Shown here piece after piece: positions 18,529 through 30,608 of a stretch of DNA of 64,000 bases (position 1 is the stretch's first letter; the number at the start of each line of letters is the position of its first letter). The notes under the pieces are model-generated. The model ran no database searches, had not been told where the DNA came from, and saw only the letters and a program-made list of their open reading frames with translations. The stretch covers positions 299,666 to 363,665 of the forward strand of contig NZ_JAUYHK010000021.1 of NCBI RefSeq assembly GCF_030690045.1, read 5' to 3'. Made by a program: the position numbers and the translations under genes. The DNA is from Thalassospira sp. (GTDB taxonomy: Bacteria > Pseudomonadota > Alphaproteobacteria > Rhodospirillales > Thalassospiraceae).

Positions 18529-19938
18529 TCAGCCGCTGTAATACATGTCGAATTCGACCGGGTGCGGTGACTGTTCAAAACGAATGACTTCGGCATATTT
18601 CAACGAGATATATGCGTCAATCAGATCATCGGTCATCACATCGCCCTTCTTGAGGAAGTCGCGATCCTTGTCGAGGCTCTGAAGAGCTTCGCGCAACGAA
18701 CCACACACGGTCGGAACTTCCTTGAGTTCTTCCGGCGGAAGATCATAGAGGTTCTTGTCCATGGCTTCGCCCGGATGGATCTTGTTTTCGATCCCGTCAA
18801 GACCGGCCATCAACATGGCCGAGAAGGCCAGATACGGGTTGGCAAGCGGATCGGGGAAGCGAATTTCAACGCGCTTGCCCTTCGGCGACGCGGTGTAGGG
18901 AATACGACAGGAAGCCGAACGATTGCGGGCTGAATAAGCCAGCAGAACCGGCGCTTCAAAACCCGGAACCAGACGCTTGTAGCTGTTGGTGGTCGGGTTG
19001 GTGAAAGCGTTCAGCGCCTTGGCATGTTTGATGATGCCGCCGATGTAATACAGCGCCATGTCCGACAGGTCGGCATAACCGTTACCGGCAAACAAAGGCT
19101 TGCCTTCGTGCCAGATCGACTGGTGGGTATGCATGCCCGAACCATTGTCGCCGAAAACCGGTTTCGGCATGAAGGTTGCGGTTTTGCCATACTGATGGGC
19201 AACCATCTGGATGCAGTATTTGTAGATCTGAACGGCGTCGGCATGTTCCAGAAGGGTACCAAAACCAATGCCCAGTTCGTGCTGTGACGGCGCAACTTCA
19301 TGGTGGTGCTTTTCGCAACGCACGCCCATTTCGTTGATGTAATTGACCATCTCGGCACGGATGTCGTTGGCGGCATCCACTGGCGGAACCGGGAAATAAC
19401 CGCCCTTCGGTCCCGGACGGTGGCCGCGATTGCCGCCTTCAAATTCGGTACCGGTGTTATAGGGGTCTTCTTCGGAATCGATGGAATAACCCATGCTGTC
19501 GCCCGAAGTGGTCCAGCGGATGTCATCGAACATGAAGAATTCAGGTTCGGCACCGAAATAGGCGGTGTCGCCAATGCCGGTCGATTTCATGTAAGCCAGC
19601 GCACGCTTCGCGGTCGAACGCGGGCAACGCTCGTAACCCTGGCCAGTAGACGGCTCGATGACGTCACAAATGAGGATCAGGGTCGGGTGCGCGGTAAACG
19701 GATCAACCACGGCGGTCGAGGGATCGGGCATCAGAACCATGTCTGATTCATTGATCTCTTTCCAGCCCGCAATCGACGAACCATCAAACATGATGCCGTC
19801 AACAAACACGTCTTCGTCGATCGTGCAGATATCCTGCGCGGTGTGCTGCCATTTACCTTTGGAATCGGTAAAGCGCAGATCGACAAACTGAATGCCTTTT
19901 TCTTTGATCAGCTTAAGTACAGAAGCAGCGTCAGACAT
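18529..19938 (-). CDS. glnA: Glutamine synthetase type I
   Basis: Full GS-I sequence including [30 protein letters not shown]. Confidence 0.98.
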   Translation of the reverse strand: MSDAASVLKLIKEKGIQFVDLRFTDSKGKWQHTAQDICTIDEDVFVDGIMFDGSSIAGWKEINESDMVLMPDPSTAVVDPFTAHPTLILICDVIEPSTGQGYERCPRSTAKRALAYMKSTGIGDTAYFGAEPEFFMFDDIRWTTSGDSMGYSIDSEEDPYNTGTEFEGGNRGHRPGPKGGYFPVPPVDAANDIRAEMVNYINEMGVRCEKHHHEVAPSQHELGIGFGTLLEHADAVQIYKYCIQMVAHQYGKTATFMPKPVFGDNGSGMHTHQSIWHEGKPLFAGNGYADLSDMALYYIGGIIKHAKALNAFTNPTTNSYKRLVPGFEAPVLLAYSARNRSASCRIPYTASPKGKRVEIRFPDPLANPYLAFSAMLMAGLDGIENKIHPGEAMDKNLYDLPPEELKEVPTVCGSLREALQSLDKDRDFLKKGDVMTDDLIDAYISLKYAEVIRFEQSPHPVEFDMYYSG

Positions 19939-20003
19939 GATGCAACCCTTTAAATTCTATAATAGTGAACGCAAGACGAGCAGAAAAAACAGATAACAAC
20001 CGA

Positions 20004-20390
<387 letters not shown>

Positions 20391-20392
20391 TT

Positions 20393-20408
20393 AGCATGCC
20401 CCGTGCCA
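20393..20408 (-). promoter_or_regulatory. Sigma-54 promoter upstream of glnB-glnA
   Basis: Minus strand TGGCACGGGGCATGCT vs consensus TGGCAC-N5-TTGCW; about 50 bp upstream of glnB. Confidence 0.75.
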
Positions 20409-20678
20409 GTTTGGGGCAATTTCCGCATATTAGGGAGTCTCGTGGCGAAAGCCCAGAAAAACCCCCGGCTTTTTTGTGAAATATGCCTCGTCGATGATTG
20501 TGTTTTAGGCATGTTGATTAAAAAAAAGGCAGCCGTCCGGATTTGAGGGGATCATTCTCGTGCATAAGGGTCTGGTCATGCGCCATCGGACATGGCAGAA
20601 CGAAGAAAATGCAGGCAAGCCCGCCGGGAATCCGGTGTGGAAAATATGCGTCACGATCAGCAGATAAGGATAGCTTTG

Positions 20679-21848
20679 ATGTCGGATTTTATTGGCAACC
20701 CCCTGTTTGCATCCGGGGGTATCACCATTTTCGAGGTCATGAACGAACTGGCGAAAAAGCACAACGCCCTTAATCTGGGGCAGGGGGCGCCAGATACCGA
20801 TGGCCCCGCCGATATCCGACAGGCTGCCGCCGATGCCATCAGGACCCATTCGAACCAGTATCCACCCTTGATGGGTATTCCGGCGCTGCTAGAAGCTGTG
20901 GCGGATCATAATAAACGTTTTTATGGGCTGGATATCGATCCGAAGCGTGAAGTCATGGTGGCGGTAGGCGCGACCGAGGCACTGGCCGATGTGATTTTGG
21001 GCCTTGTCGCGCCGGGGGACGAGGTGGTGCTGATCGAACCGCTTTATGACAGTTACCTGCCGATTGTGAAACTGGCGGGCGGGATTCCCAAACTGGTGCG
21101 TGTCACCCCGCCGCACTGGGAATTGCCGCGTGAAGAACTGGCCGCCGCCTTTTCCGACAAAACCAAGCTGTTATTGATCAATTCGCCGATGAACCCCTGT
21201 TCCAAGGTGTTTTCCGATGATGAATTGCAATTTATCGCCGATCTTTTGATCAAGCATGATGCCTATGCCCTGTGTGACGAGGTTTATGAACATCTGGTGT
21301 TTGATGGCCGTAAACACCGACCTTTGATGACATTTCCGGGCATGCGTGATCGCTGTGTTCGCATCGGATCGGCGGGTAAAACCTTTTCCCTGACCGGTTG
21401 GAAAGTCGGCTATATCACCGCCTGTCCGAAACTGATGGAACCGATTGCCAAGGCGCATCAATTCCTGATTTTTACCGTGCCGCCGGGATTGCAGTACGGG
21501 GTGGCTTATGGCCTGAACAAGGATGACAGTTATTTTTCCGGCTTCACCGCCGAGATGCAGGCCAAGCGCGATTTCCTGATGAAAGGCCTGAAAGAAGTCG
21601 GCTTTGATGTGCTGGAGTCCCAGGGGACCTATTTTATCACCTGCGATTTCCGGCCTTTGGGATTTGACGGCGATGATGTCGCCTTTTGCCAGCATATGAT
21701 CGAGACGGCCGGGGTGGTGGCGATTCCGGTTTCGGCCTTTTATCAGAAAGGCGATGTCCGCCATTTCGTGCGCTTTTGTTTTTGCAAGCGCGAGGAAATG
21801 ATGATCGAGGCGATTGCCCGGATGAAAAAGGCGTTTTCGCGAGCCTGA
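20679..21848 (+). CDS. Class I/II PLP-dependent aminotransferase
   Basis: NLGQGAPDTDGP, INSPMNPCSKVFS, DEVYEHLVF, SAGKTFSLTGWKVGY. Confidence 0.93.
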   Translation: MSDFIGNPLFASGGITIFEVMNELAKKHNALNLGQGAPDTDGPADIRQAAADAIRTHSNQYPPLMGIPALLEAVADHNKRFYGLDIDPKREVMVAVGATEALADVILGLVAPGDEVVLIEPLYDSYLPIVKLAGGIPKLVRVTPPHWELPREELAAAFSDKTKLLLINSPMNPCSKVFSDDELQFIADLLIKHDAYALCDEVYEHLVFDGRKHRPLMTFPGMRDRCVRIGSAGKTFSLTGWKVGYITACPKLMEPIAKAHQFLIFTVPPGLQYGVAYGLNKDDSYFSGFTAEMQAKRDFLMKGLKEVGFDVLESQGTYFITCDFRPLGFDGDDVAFCQHMIETAGVVAIPVSAFYQKGDVRHFVRFCFCKREEMMIEAIARMKKAFSRA

Positions 21849-21855
21849 AAAGTCA

Positions 21856-21887
21856 AGGGGCGCTGTGGCATCGCAGCGCCCCTTTTT
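21856..21887 (+). terminator. Rho-independent terminator
   Basis: AAGGGGCGCTG-tggcat-CGCAGCGCCCCTTTTT. Confidence 0.85.
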
Positions 21888-21905
21888 AGACGAGTGCGCA
21901 ATGGA

Positions 21906-22904
21906 TTATGCCACCATTTCCCAGCTTCCGGTTTTTGAGGACCGCGCCAGCGCGTCAAGGATTTGCATGTTTTTGATCGCATCCTCAATCGGGTAATCGA
22001 CGGTGCTTTCCCCGGCAAAAATTGCGCTCGCGGCTTCACCTTGCAATGTATACTGGTTGCACACCGGAAAGCTGATTTCGCGGGCTTCGTCAAAGCCCGG
22101 CTGTTTTTGGGTGCCCACCCGGATCACGGCGGGGTTTTCCTGCACGGCGTTGAATGGCAGGATGATTTCAATCCGGCCTTCGGTGCCCAGAATATGGACG
22201 CGCTGCACGGCGGCGGACTGTGTTCCGCAGGCAAAGCTGGCCTGAATGCCACTGCCGAAATCCAGAATGCCCGATGCCAGCCGGTCGGTGCCAAATTTCG
22301 GGTCCTTGTCGATCAGCGACACCACCCGCACTGGTTCGCGGTCCAGAATATACCGCGGGCCGACCACGCAATAACAGCCGATATCAAGCAAGCCACCGCC
22401 GCCAATATCCTTTTTATTGCGCACATTATCCGGGTCGGCATTGAAATAGGTGAAAATGCTTTGGACCGTTGTCACATCGCCGATCTCGCCATTGGCAACG
22501 ATCTGGCGGGCGTGCTGCCATTGCGGATGATGGCGGACCATGAAGGCCTCCAACACCTGTTTGCCGCTTTTATCGCGGGCGGCAATCAGGCGTTTGGCAT
22601 CAGCGGTATCAAGCCCAATCGGCTTTTCACACAAAACATGCTTGCCAGCTTCCAGTGCCTTGATCGTCCATTCGACATGCAAATGATTGGGCAGGGGATT
22701 GTAAATCGCCTCGATTGTTGGATCAGCCAGCAACTCTTCATAACTGCCATAGGCGCGCGGAATGCGCAATTTTTCGGCGACTGCGCGGGTTTTTTCAAAA
22801 TCCCGTCCGGCAATGGCCAGAATTTCCAGCCTGTCGCTTTCCTGCATCGCCGGGATGACCTTGTCGGTCCCGATCTTGGCTGTGCTGATCACGCCCCATT
22901 TCAT
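21906..22904 (-). CDS. Gfo/Idh/MocA family oxidoreductase
   Basis: MKWGVISTAKIGTDKVIPAM...AIYNPLPNHLHVEWTIKALEAGKHVLCEKPIGL. Confidence 0.93.
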   Translation of the reverse strand: MKWGVISTAKIGTDKVIPAMQESDRLEILAIAGRDFEKTRAVAEKLRIPRAYGSYEELLADPTIEAIYNPLPNHLHVEWTIKALEAGKHVLCEKPIGLDTADAKRLIAARDKSGKQVLEAFMVRHHPQWQHARQIVANGEIGDVTTVQSIFTYFNADPDNVRNKKDIGGGGLLDIGCYCVVGPRYILDREPVRVVSLIDKDPKFGTDRLASGILDFGSGIQASFACGTQSAAVQRVHILGTEGRIEIILPFNAVQENPAVIRVGTQKQPGFDEAREISFPVCNQYTLQGEAASAIFAGESTVDYPIEDAIKNMQILDALARSSKTGSWEMVA

Positions 22905-23133
22905 GGCTGTCTTCCTTCTATTCTGTTTTCCGGCGGAAATCCCGATGGGGGATGGCGGCCTTTGTACGATATTGAATCGATTTAATCGCGCCATTTTCCC
23001 GATGATGCAAGTTGTTCATTGGGGTGGGTCGGGTATTGGCCTGCCCGGTCGTGCGCAAAGGCATGAAACGAAAAAAGTCAAAATATCCGCTTGACGCGGC
23101 AGGGTGGCAACGATAAAAACCGCGCCACACGAT

Positions 23134-23211
23134 GGCGGGTGTAGCTCAGGTGGTTAGAGCACCAGATTGTGGCTCTGGGGGCCGTGGGTTCAAGTCCCAT
23201 CACTCGCCCCA
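23134..23211 (+). tRNA. tRNA-His (GTG)
   Basis: Cloverleaf with extra 5' G(-1); anticodon loop TTGTGGC; encoded CCA. Confidence 0.93.
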
Positions 23212-23216
23212 TTGTG

Positions 23217-23247
23217 AAAAGGTCAGGCTGAAAAGCCTGACCTTTTG
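23217..23247 (+). terminator. Rho-independent terminator after tRNA-His
   Basis: AAAAGGTCAGGCTgaaaAGCCTGACCTTTT. Confidence 0.85.
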
Positions 23248-23347
23248 ACGTTTTGGAATGCTTTGCAATTTCCAAATCCGGCGTGATCTGCTAGTTACCC
23301 CTTGCGCCTGTGCGCAAGATGTTTCCGGAATAAAAGAGGTCGCCGCC

Positions 23348-24400
23348 ATGTCTGAAAATTCCGCCACCCGCATTACCATCCGCCGTCCCGATGACTGGCA
23401 TTTGCATTTGCGCGATGGCGACATGTTGCGCGCCGTTCTTCCGGAAACCAGTGCGCATTTTGCCCGTGCGATCATCATGCCCAATCTGGTGCCGCCTGTG
23501 ATCAAAACGGTCGATGCGATTGCCTATCGTGACAGGATTACCGCAGCGATCCCGACCGGGCATGATTTTACGCCGCTTATGACGCTGTATCTGACCGAGG
23601 GAACCGATCCCGATGATGTCGAGGCCGGGTTCAAAGCCGGGGTGATTACCGCCCTGAAACTCTATCCCGCCGGGGCGACGACCAATTCCGCCAGCGGGGT
23701 GCGGGATTTTGACAAGGCAATGCCGGTGCTTGAGCGCATGGCCGCACTTGGCATTCCGCTATGCGTGCATGGTGAAGTCACCGATCCTGAAATTGATATT
23801 TTCGACCGGGAGGCGGTGTTTATCGAACGCATTCTGGCCCCGCTGCACCAACGCCTGCCGGAATTGCGGGTAATTATGGAACATATCACCACCGAAGACG
23901 GCATTGCCTTTGTGCAGGGCAGTGGTGGCAATGTTGCTGCCTCGATCACCACCCATCATCTGATCATTAACCGCAATGCCATTCTGGTCGGCGGCATTCA
24001 TCCGCATATGTATTGCCTGCCGGTTGCCAAGCGTGAAAAACACCGTCTGGCGCTACGCAAGGCCGCTACATCGGGCGATGAACGGTTTTTCCTTGGTACC
24101 GATTCAGCACCGCACACCAATGCGCGCAAGGAAAGTGCCTGTGGCTGTGCCGGATGTTTCACCGCGACCAATACCGTGCAGCTTCTGGCGCATGTGTTTG
24201 AACAGGAAAATGCCCTGCACCGGCTGGAGGCTTTTGCCGTCCTGAATGGGCCGAAATTTTACCGCCTGCCGGTCAATGAGGCGACAATCACGCTGGAGAA
24301 ACGCGATGACGCGGCGGTATTCCCGGCACGGATTGAAACGGCAGAAGGGCCGGTGACTGTATTTGATCCCGGTTGCCCGGTTTACTGGCATTACGCCTGA
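23348..24400 (+). CDS. pyrC: Dihydroorotase
   Basis: [13 protein letters not shown]...MPNLVPPV...[11 protein letters not shown]...LGTDSAPH. Confidence 0.96.
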   Translation: MSENSATRITIRRPDDWHLHLRDGDMLRAVLPETSAHFARAIIMPNLVPPVIKTVDAIAYRDRITAAIPTGHDFTPLMTLYLTEGTDPDDVEAGFKAGVITALKLYPAGATTNSASGVRDFDKAMPVLERMAALGIPLCVHGEVTDPEIDIFDREAVFIERILAPLHQRLPELRVIMEHITTEDGIAFVQGSGGNVAASITTHHLIINRNAILVGGIHPHMYCLPVAKREKHRLALRKAATSGDERFFLGTDSAPHTNARKESACGCAGCFTATNTVQLLAHVFEQENALHRLEAFAVLNGPKFYRLPVNEATITLEKRDDAAVFPARIETAEGPVTVFDPGCPVYWHYA

Positions 24401-24417
24401 CAGGTCGTTAACGATTT

Positions 24418-25212
24418 TCAGGATTTGATATTGATGGTCCCGGTTGTTTCGCCAATGCCCAGTGCCGCGCGATAGGATTCAGCCGCCGCAATCGCCTGGG
24501 TGGCGATCATGGCGCTGATATTGCGCGATGCGCCCTTGGCGACATTGAAATCAGCAGATGAAGTGCCCGGCACCGATGCCGCCCGGCTGATTGCCGCCTG
24601 ATTGGCAATGGCGGCCATGCCTTCAAGACCGGGCAAGGCGCGGATGCTGACCTTGCCGCCGGTGGCATAAAGCCGCCCGTCGGGACCGGCGGTGTAACTA
24701 TAGCTGATCATACCGGCATTGGCCCCGGCAAGGGCCTGATGGCTTTCTTCCTCGCTGCGCACATTGGCATCCCGCGCCGCCAGTTCACGCACCACTTCCT
24801 GTTCCCGCGGGGTCAAAAGGTCGGGTGATGCCGCTACCGGGCGGGCATTTTTTGGCAATTGTTCACGGGCATCACGTTGTTGTTCGGTGGTGCCGCGCGG
24901 GTCGGGTGGCGTAGCATCGGGCAGGCTGTGTGGATCAACCTGCTGGATGACGGTAACAACCGTGGCGGAACCCAGCAACGGTGTCGGTGCGGTGATTTCA
25001 CCGAAGGGTGTCGAGCCTGGAAAGGCCGGGCCGCTGCCCAACGGTTGCAGGGAGACCGCTGCAGGGCGGGGCCGTGGCACAACATCTTCACCCGCCGCAG
25101 AAGCATCTTGCGACGATGGACTCCCGGTCTGTGGCAGGCCGCGTATTGCGACGATCTGTCCCAATTGGCCGCCACTGCCGGGAATGGTCTGTAGGTTGCC
25201 AAGTGTTGTCAT
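24418..25212 (-). CDS. SprA-related (putative metalloprotease-domain) protein with altered active-site motif
   Basis: EQEVVRELAARDANVRSEEESHQALAGANAGMISYSYTAGPDGRLYATGGKVSI aligns with the SprA-family pattern (VRAHEQAHLAAAG...GPDG..YA.GGEV.ID). Confidence 0.7.
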   Translation of the reverse strand: MTTLGNLQTIPGSGGQLGQIVAIRGLPQTGSPSSQDASAAGEDVVPRPRPAAVSLQPLGSGPAFPGSTPFGEITAPTPLLGSATVVTVIQQVDPHSLPDATPPDPRGTTEQQRDAREQLPKNARPVAASPDLLTPREQEVVRELAARDANVRSEEESHQALAGANAGMISYSYTAGPDGRLYATGGKVSIRALPGLEGMAAIANQAAISRAASVPGTSSADFNVAKGASRNISAMIATQAIAAAESYRAALGIGETTGTINIKS

Positions 25213-25339
25213 GGGATTATGATAGCGCAACTTGCGGTTCTGTGCATCTTTCCAATCATCACGGTGCTTTGATATGACGAAGCGGCAGAAACCGGGATGA
25301 TGCGGAAACCATATTTGTTTTATCTCCGGGGTCATTGCC

Positions 25340-26179
25340 GTGTTGTCGCGTTTAATCCTGATCCTGTTGCCGGTTCTGATTGCTTTTCCCATCATTGCAC
25401 AGGCTGCACCCAGGGCCGATTTGTGGCCGGACTGGCAAGCACATGACGCAACAAATGACGGGGTAATCAATCATGATCGATGGCAGGCGGTGTTGGACCG
25501 GCATGTGATACCGCAAGAATCCGGGGCGACGGCATTTGATTATATCGCAGCACAGCGGCAAAGCCGGGGCGCAATTGCGGCCTATATCGACGATATGGCG
25601 GCGATTGCGATTGGGACCCATAACCGCGGTGAACAGATGGCCTATTGGATCAATCTGTATAATGCCGTCACGGTGCTGGTGGTGCTGGATTCCTACCCGG
25701 TGCACAGCATCCGCGATATCGATATTTCCCCCGGTTTGTTTTCGTCGGGGCCGTGGGGTAAAAAACTGGTGACGGTCGAAGGGCGCAGCCTGAGTCTGGA
25801 TGATATCGAACACCGGATTTTACGCCCGATCTGGCGGGATGCACGGATTCACTATGCGGTCAATTGTGCATCGGTCGGGTGCCCGGCACTGGCGCAGAAG
25901 GTCTTTACGGGGGGTGATCTGGACCGGCAACTGGACGCGGCGGCGACCGGTTTTATCAATCATCCCCGTGCGGTGCGTCTGAATAAAGATGGCACCGCCT
26001 TGATCCTGTCACGGCTTTATGACTGGTATCGCGATGATTTCGGGCGCAGTGACCGCGATTTAATTGCTCATTTACGGAGTTTCGCCCGGCCCGAACTGCG
26101 TGCGATTTTGATGCAGTTCAAGGGCGGATTACGGGTCAGCGATTACCAATATGACTGGGCATTGAACGATCACCCCTGA
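25340..26179 (+). CDS. DUF547 domain-containing protein
   Basis: QMAYWINLYNAVTVLVVLDSYPVHSIRDI...IHYAVNCASVGCPAL. Confidence 0.88.
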   Translation: MLSRLILILLPVLIAFPIIAQAAPRADLWPDWQAHDATNDGVINHDRWQAVLDRHVIPQESGATAFDYIAAQRQSRGAIAAYIDDMAAIAIGTHNRGEQMAYWINLYNAVTVLVVLDSYPVHSIRDIDISPGLFSSGPWGKKLVTVEGRSLSLDDIEHRILRPIWRDARIHYAVNCASVGCPALAQKVFTGGDLDRQLDAAATGFINHPRAVRLNKDGTALILSRLYDWYRDDFGRSDRDLIAHLRSFARPELRAILMQFKGGLRVSDYQYDWALNDHP

Positions 26180-26196
26180 TGAGAGGCAATTTTGGA

Positions 26197-26418
26197 TCAG
26201 CCTGCACTGGCAAGGTGGCCTGCCGGGGCAGCGGGCCATTGCCGGATTGTTGTCGCTGTGCGGGGGCGGGTGGCGTCGCGAAAACGGGGTTTGCGTGTAG
26301 CCTGAGAAATCGCCTTGCGGACATCGGCTTCGGTAATACCGTCATAGCGCATCAGGTGATGCACAATCGGATCGGCCAACATGTCTTCGATGGTCAGTTC
26401 CTGATCGACATATTTCAT
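26197..26418 (-). CDS. Small hypothetical protein
   Basis: MKYVDQELTIEDMLADPIVHHLMRYDGITEADVRKAI...; 73 aa. Confidence 0.5.
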   Translation of the reverse strand: MKYVDQELTIEDMLADPIVHHLMRYDGITEADVRKAISQATRKPRFRDATRPRTATTIRQWPAAPAGHLASAG

Positions 26419-26728
26419 GGTTTGCTCGCATGTCGTGGTTTTGTCGTTGTTACGCTTTTAGCGCAACTGCAAATCATTCTCAATAATAAAGATGTGCCGG
26501 AATGTCAGAATTCTCGCAAGGCGGCGGATTATGGTTTCAATCCTGTTGTGTCCGGCTGTTGTCGTGTGCTGTCCTTTGATGGGTGCCTTTTACGCAAAAA
26601 AGGCGGGTGGTGGTGTGACAATTGCGGGTCTTTTTTCCGGTATTTTCTTGATCTTGGTTCGAGTAGGCCGTAACGCTTTTGTCCGGCCCTATTAAGGCCG
26701 GTCTTTGTGGCGAGAATAGGCACCTTTC

Positions 26729-27661
26729 ATGGCGCGTCCGGGAATTCGGGAATATCTGCTTTTGCTCTTGCTTGCCGTGATGTGGGGCAGTTCCTTCAGT
26801 TTTATCAAAATCGGCGTGCATGCCTATTCGCCGCTGGTGGTGGCAAGCGGGCGATTGGCGATTGGTGCGCTGGTTTTGTGGATTTTTGTCGCACTGCGCG
26901 GTAATGGATTGCCGCGTGGCAGGCGGGCGATGGTCTCTGCTTTTGCGGTCGGATTGCTGGGCAATGCTGTGCCGTTTTTCCTGATCAGTTATGGCGAAAC
27001 CAAAATCAATGCGGGTCTGGCGGCGATTCTGATGTCGGTGGTGCCCCTGACCACGGTGGCGCTGGCGCATTTCGTCACAAATGATGAAAAACTGACGACC
27101 GGCAAGGTGGTCGGCATTATCTTGGGCACGATTGGCGTGATTGTGCTGGTCGGGCCGGAAACGCTTGGCGGGTTGGGCGGTGATCTGCCTTATCAGATGG
27201 CGGTGTTGGTGGCGGCAATTTGCTATGCGATTGCCGCCCTGATTGCCCGTAATCTTCGCGACCAGCCACGGGCCGGGTCGGCGGCAGTAATCCTGAGTTT
27301 TGCCAGTGTGATGACGATACCGTTTGCCCTGATGCTCGATCAACCATGGGTCATGCCGTGGGATGCGGGCGGGTTTTATGCCATTCTATATCTGGGACTG
27401 TTTCCGACCGGTTTGGCGATGTTTTTGATTTTGTTGCTGATTGCGCGGGCCGGGGCCAGTTTTGTCGCCTTTAACAATTATCTGGTGCCTGCGATTGGTG
27501 TGGTAACAGGCTTTGTCATTTTGGCGGAAATCCCCGCCCCGTCGAGCATCATGGCGCTGATCATTATTCTGACCGGGATCGCGGCATCGCAAATGCGCCG
27601 GAAATCGCGTCCGAAAGAGGCGAAAAATACCGTTGATATTGTTGATAAAAAACAAAAATAA
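26729..27661 (+). CDS. EamA/DMT family transporter
   Basis: LLLLLAVMWGSSFSFIKIGVHAYSPLVVASGR... Confidence 0.92.
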   Translation: MARPGIREYLLLLLLAVMWGSSFSFIKIGVHAYSPLVVASGRLAIGALVLWIFVALRGNGLPRGRRAMVSAFAVGLLGNAVPFFLISYGETKINAGLAAILMSVVPLTTVALAHFVTNDEKLTTGKVVGIILGTIGVIVLVGPETLGGLGGDLPYQMAVLVAAICYAIAALIARNLRDQPRAGSAAVILSFASVMTIPFALMLDQPWVMPWDAGGFYAILYLGLFPTGLAMFLILLLIARAGASFVAFNNYLVPAIGVVTGFVILAEIPAPSSIMALIIILTGIAASQMRRKSRPKEAKNTVDIVDKKQK

Positions 27662-27813
27662 ACGATTTTGCGAATTGATGGCAACGGGGGTGTTGTCCCC
27701 TGTTGTTTGTGCCGGGCAAACCTGATACTTTCCGGCATCATAAGTCTGCGGGGCGTTCAGTTCTGCGGCCTTTCAATCATTTTTGATTAAGCGTTATAAA
27801 GAGGTCTCGGCCT

Positions 27814-30597
27814 TTGACCATCAAAGCGACCAATCCTGACAGCCGTGATGTTTTCCCGGTTTCCATTGAAGACGAAATGCGCCGCAGCTATCTTGATTAC
27901 GCGATGAGCGTGATCGTCAGCCGCGCGCTTCCTGATGTGCGTGACGGCCTGAAACCCGTGCATCGTCGTATTCTGTATTCCATGTATGAAAGTGGTTTTG
28001 AGTGGAACAAGGCCTATCGCAAATCGGCGCGTGTCGTCGGGGATGTGATGGGTAAATACCACCCGCATGGCGACAGTGCGATTTACGATGCCATGGTACG
28101 TATGGCGCAAAGTTTCTCGATGCGCCTGCCCCAGATCGACGGTCAGGGCAATTTTGGCTCGATGGATGGCGACAGGGCTGCGGCCATGCGTTACACCGAA
28201 GCCCGTCTGGCCAAGGCCGCGCATTTCCTTCTGGATGATATCGACAAGGAAACGGTCGATTTCCGCGACAACTATGACGAAACTACCCGCGAACCGGCGG
28301 TTTTGCCGGCGCGCTATCCCAATATGCTGGTCAATGGCGCGGGCGGGATCGCGGTGGGTATGGCGACCAATATTCCACCGCATAATCTGGGCGAAGTTAT
28401 TGATGGCTGTATGGCCTATGTCGATAACCCGGATATCACTATCGAAGAATTGATGGAATTTGTGCCGGGGCCTGATTTCCCGACAGGCGCGTTGATTTTG
28501 GGCCGTTCAGGCATTTTGTCTGCCTTCAGGACGGGGCGTGGATCGGTTATGATGCGCGCCAAAACCCATTTCGAGGAAGTCCGTCCAGGCCGCGAAGCCA
28601 TCATTGTGACCGAGGTTCCCTATCAGGTGAACAAGGCAGCATTGATGGAGAAAATCGCCGATCTGGTGCGCGATAAAAAGCTTGAAGGCATTTCGGATCT
28701 GCGTGACGAATCTGACCGTTCCGGTGTCCGCATGGTGATCGAACTCAAACGCGATGCCGTTGGCGATGTCGTTTTGAACCAGTTATTCCGTTTTACCGCC
28801 CTGCAAACCTCGTTCGGTGTCAATATGCTGGCGCTGAACCGGGGCAAGCCGATCCTGATGGGCCTGAAGGAAATTATTCAGGCTTTTGTGGAATTCCGCG
28901 AAGAAGTCATTACCCGACGCACCATTTATCTTTTGAAAAAGGCGCGCGAGCGTGCCCATGTTCTGGTCGGTCTGGGTATTGCGGTTGCCAATATCGACGA
29001 TGTGATCAAGCTGATCCGTAACGCCCCGGACCCGGCCGTGGCACGTGAACAATTGATGGCAACCAACTGGCCGGCGGGCGATATCATTCCGCTGATCGAA
29101 CTGATTGCCGATCCCAACCAGATCGGGTCGGATGACGGTTTTTACAAACTGTCCGAAACTCAGGCCCGTGCCATTCTGGAACTGCGCCTGCATCGCCTGA
29201 CCGGTCTGGAACGCGAAAAGATCGCGTCCGAATTGACCGAACTTGGCGAAAAGATCACAGATTTCCTTGATCTTTTGGCGTCGCGTGACCGCAAACTTGC
29301 CATCCTGAAGGACGAACTTCTGGAAATGCGTAATGAGTTTGCCAATGACCGCCGTACGGAAATCGTCGAGTCCGAATTTGAACATGACATCGAAGATCTG
29401 ATTGCCCGTGAAGAAATGGTCGTGACCGTTTCGCATGGCGGTTATATCCAGCGCGTGCCGTTATCGACCTATCGCGCCCAGCGCCGTGGTGGCAAGGGCC
29501 GTTCGGTAATGGCGACCCGCGACGAAGATTTTATTTCCAAGCTGTTTGTTGCCAATACCCATACGCCGGTGCTGTTTTTCAGTTCGCTGGGGCTGGTTTA
29601 CAAACTCAAGGTGTGGCGCTTGCCGCTGGGTTCGCCACAATCACGCGGCAAGGCTTTGGTCAATTTGTTGCCCTTGTCGGACGGTGAACACATTACTACC
29701 GTGTTGCCCTTGCCCGACGAGGAAGAATGGCCGAACCTGCATATCATGTTTGCGACTTCTACCGGCAATGTCCGGCGTAACAGTCTGGCTGATTTCGTCA
29801 ATGTGAAATCAAATGGCAAGATCGCCATGAAGCTGGAAGAAGACCGGGGCGACAAACTGATTGCGGTTCAGACCTGTACCGATGACGATGATATTTTCCT
29901 GACTACCCGTCAGGGTAAATGTATTCGTTTCCGGGTGGCCGATGTCCGCGTCTTTACCGGGCGTAATTCGATCGGTGTGCGCGGTGTGCGTCTGGCCGAT
30001 GGCGATGACGTGATTGCGATGTCGGTGATCTATGGCAACCACGCGACGATGGAAGAACGCGACGAATATCTGTCGATTGCGGGCAAGCTGCGCCGCGAGG
30101 AAATTACGTCGGATAATCTGCCGTTTGAGGTTCTGACCCCGGAGCGTTATCAGGAATTGCTGGCAGGCGATCAGCTTGTGCTGTCGGTGACTGAAAACGG
30201 GTATGGCAAACGAACCTCTGCCTATGAATACCGGGTGACCGGTCGTGGCGGGCAGGGTTTTGCCAATATCGAAATGTCGGAACGCAATGGTTTGGTCGCG
30301 GCATCTTTCGTGATCGAAGAAGGCGACGAATTGATGATGGTCACCAATGGTGGCAAGGTTATTCGCATGCCGACCCATGACATCCGCATCGCCGGACGCA
30401 AGACGCAGGGGGTGACGCTGTTCCGAACCGCCGATGATGAGAAGGTTGTGGCGGTTGAACGTCTGTCCAATCTGGGGGATGCCGGTGACGACGAAGATGG
30501 TATCGATGAGGGTGCGGAGAATGAAACGACCGTTGCCAGCGATTTGGAAACCGCCGATGATGGCAACCTGACCGAAACCGGACCCAACGGCGAATAA
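27814..30597 (+). CDS. gyrA: DNA gyrase subunit A
   Basis: [32 protein letters not shown]...[18 protein letters not shown]; GyrA-box and C-terminal domain. Confidence 0.98.
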   Translation: MTIKATNPDSRDVFPVSIEDEMRRSYLDYAMSVIVSRALPDVRDGLKPVHRRILYSMYESGFEWNKAYRKSARVVGDVMGKYHPHGDSAIYDAMVRMAQSFSMRLPQIDGQGNFGSMDGDRAAAMRYTEARLAKAAHFLLDDIDKETVDFRDNYDETTREPAVLPARYPNMLVNGAGGIAVGMATNIPPHNLGEVIDGCMAYVDNPDITIEELMEFVPGPDFPTGALILGRSGILSAFRTGRGSVMMRAKTHFEEVRPGREAIIVTEVPYQVNKAALMEKIADLVRDKKLEGISDLRDESDRSGVRMVIELKRDAVGDVVLNQLFRFTALQTSFGVNMLALNRGKPILMGLKEIIQAFVEFREEVITRRTIYLLKKARERAHVLVGLGIAVANIDDVIKLIRNAPDPAVAREQLMATNWPAGDIIPLIELIADPNQIGSDDGFYKLSETQARAILELRLHRLTGLEREKIASELTELGEKITDFLDLLASRDRKLAILKDELLEMRNEFANDRRTEIVESEFEHDIEDLIAREEMVVTVSHGGYIQRVPLSTYRAQRRGGKGRSVMATRDEDFISKLFVANTHTPVLFFSSLGLVYKLKVWRLPLGSPQSRGKALVNLLPLSDGEHITTVLPLPDEEEWPNLHIMFATSTGNVRRNSLADFVNVKSNGKIAMKLEEDRGDKLIAVQTCTDDDDIFLTTRQGKCIRFRVADVRVFTGRNSIGVRGVRLADGDDVIAMSVIYGNHATMEERDEYLSIAGKLRREEITSDNLPFEVLTPERYQELLAGDQLVLSVTENGYGKRTSAYEYRVTGRGGQGFANIEMSERNGLVAASFVIEEGDELMMVTNGGKVIRMPTHDIRIAGRKTQGVTLFRTADDEKVVAVERLSNLGDAGDDEDGIDEGAENETTVASDLETADDGNLTETGPNGE

Positions 30598-30608
30598 CGG
30601 AAAGATTG

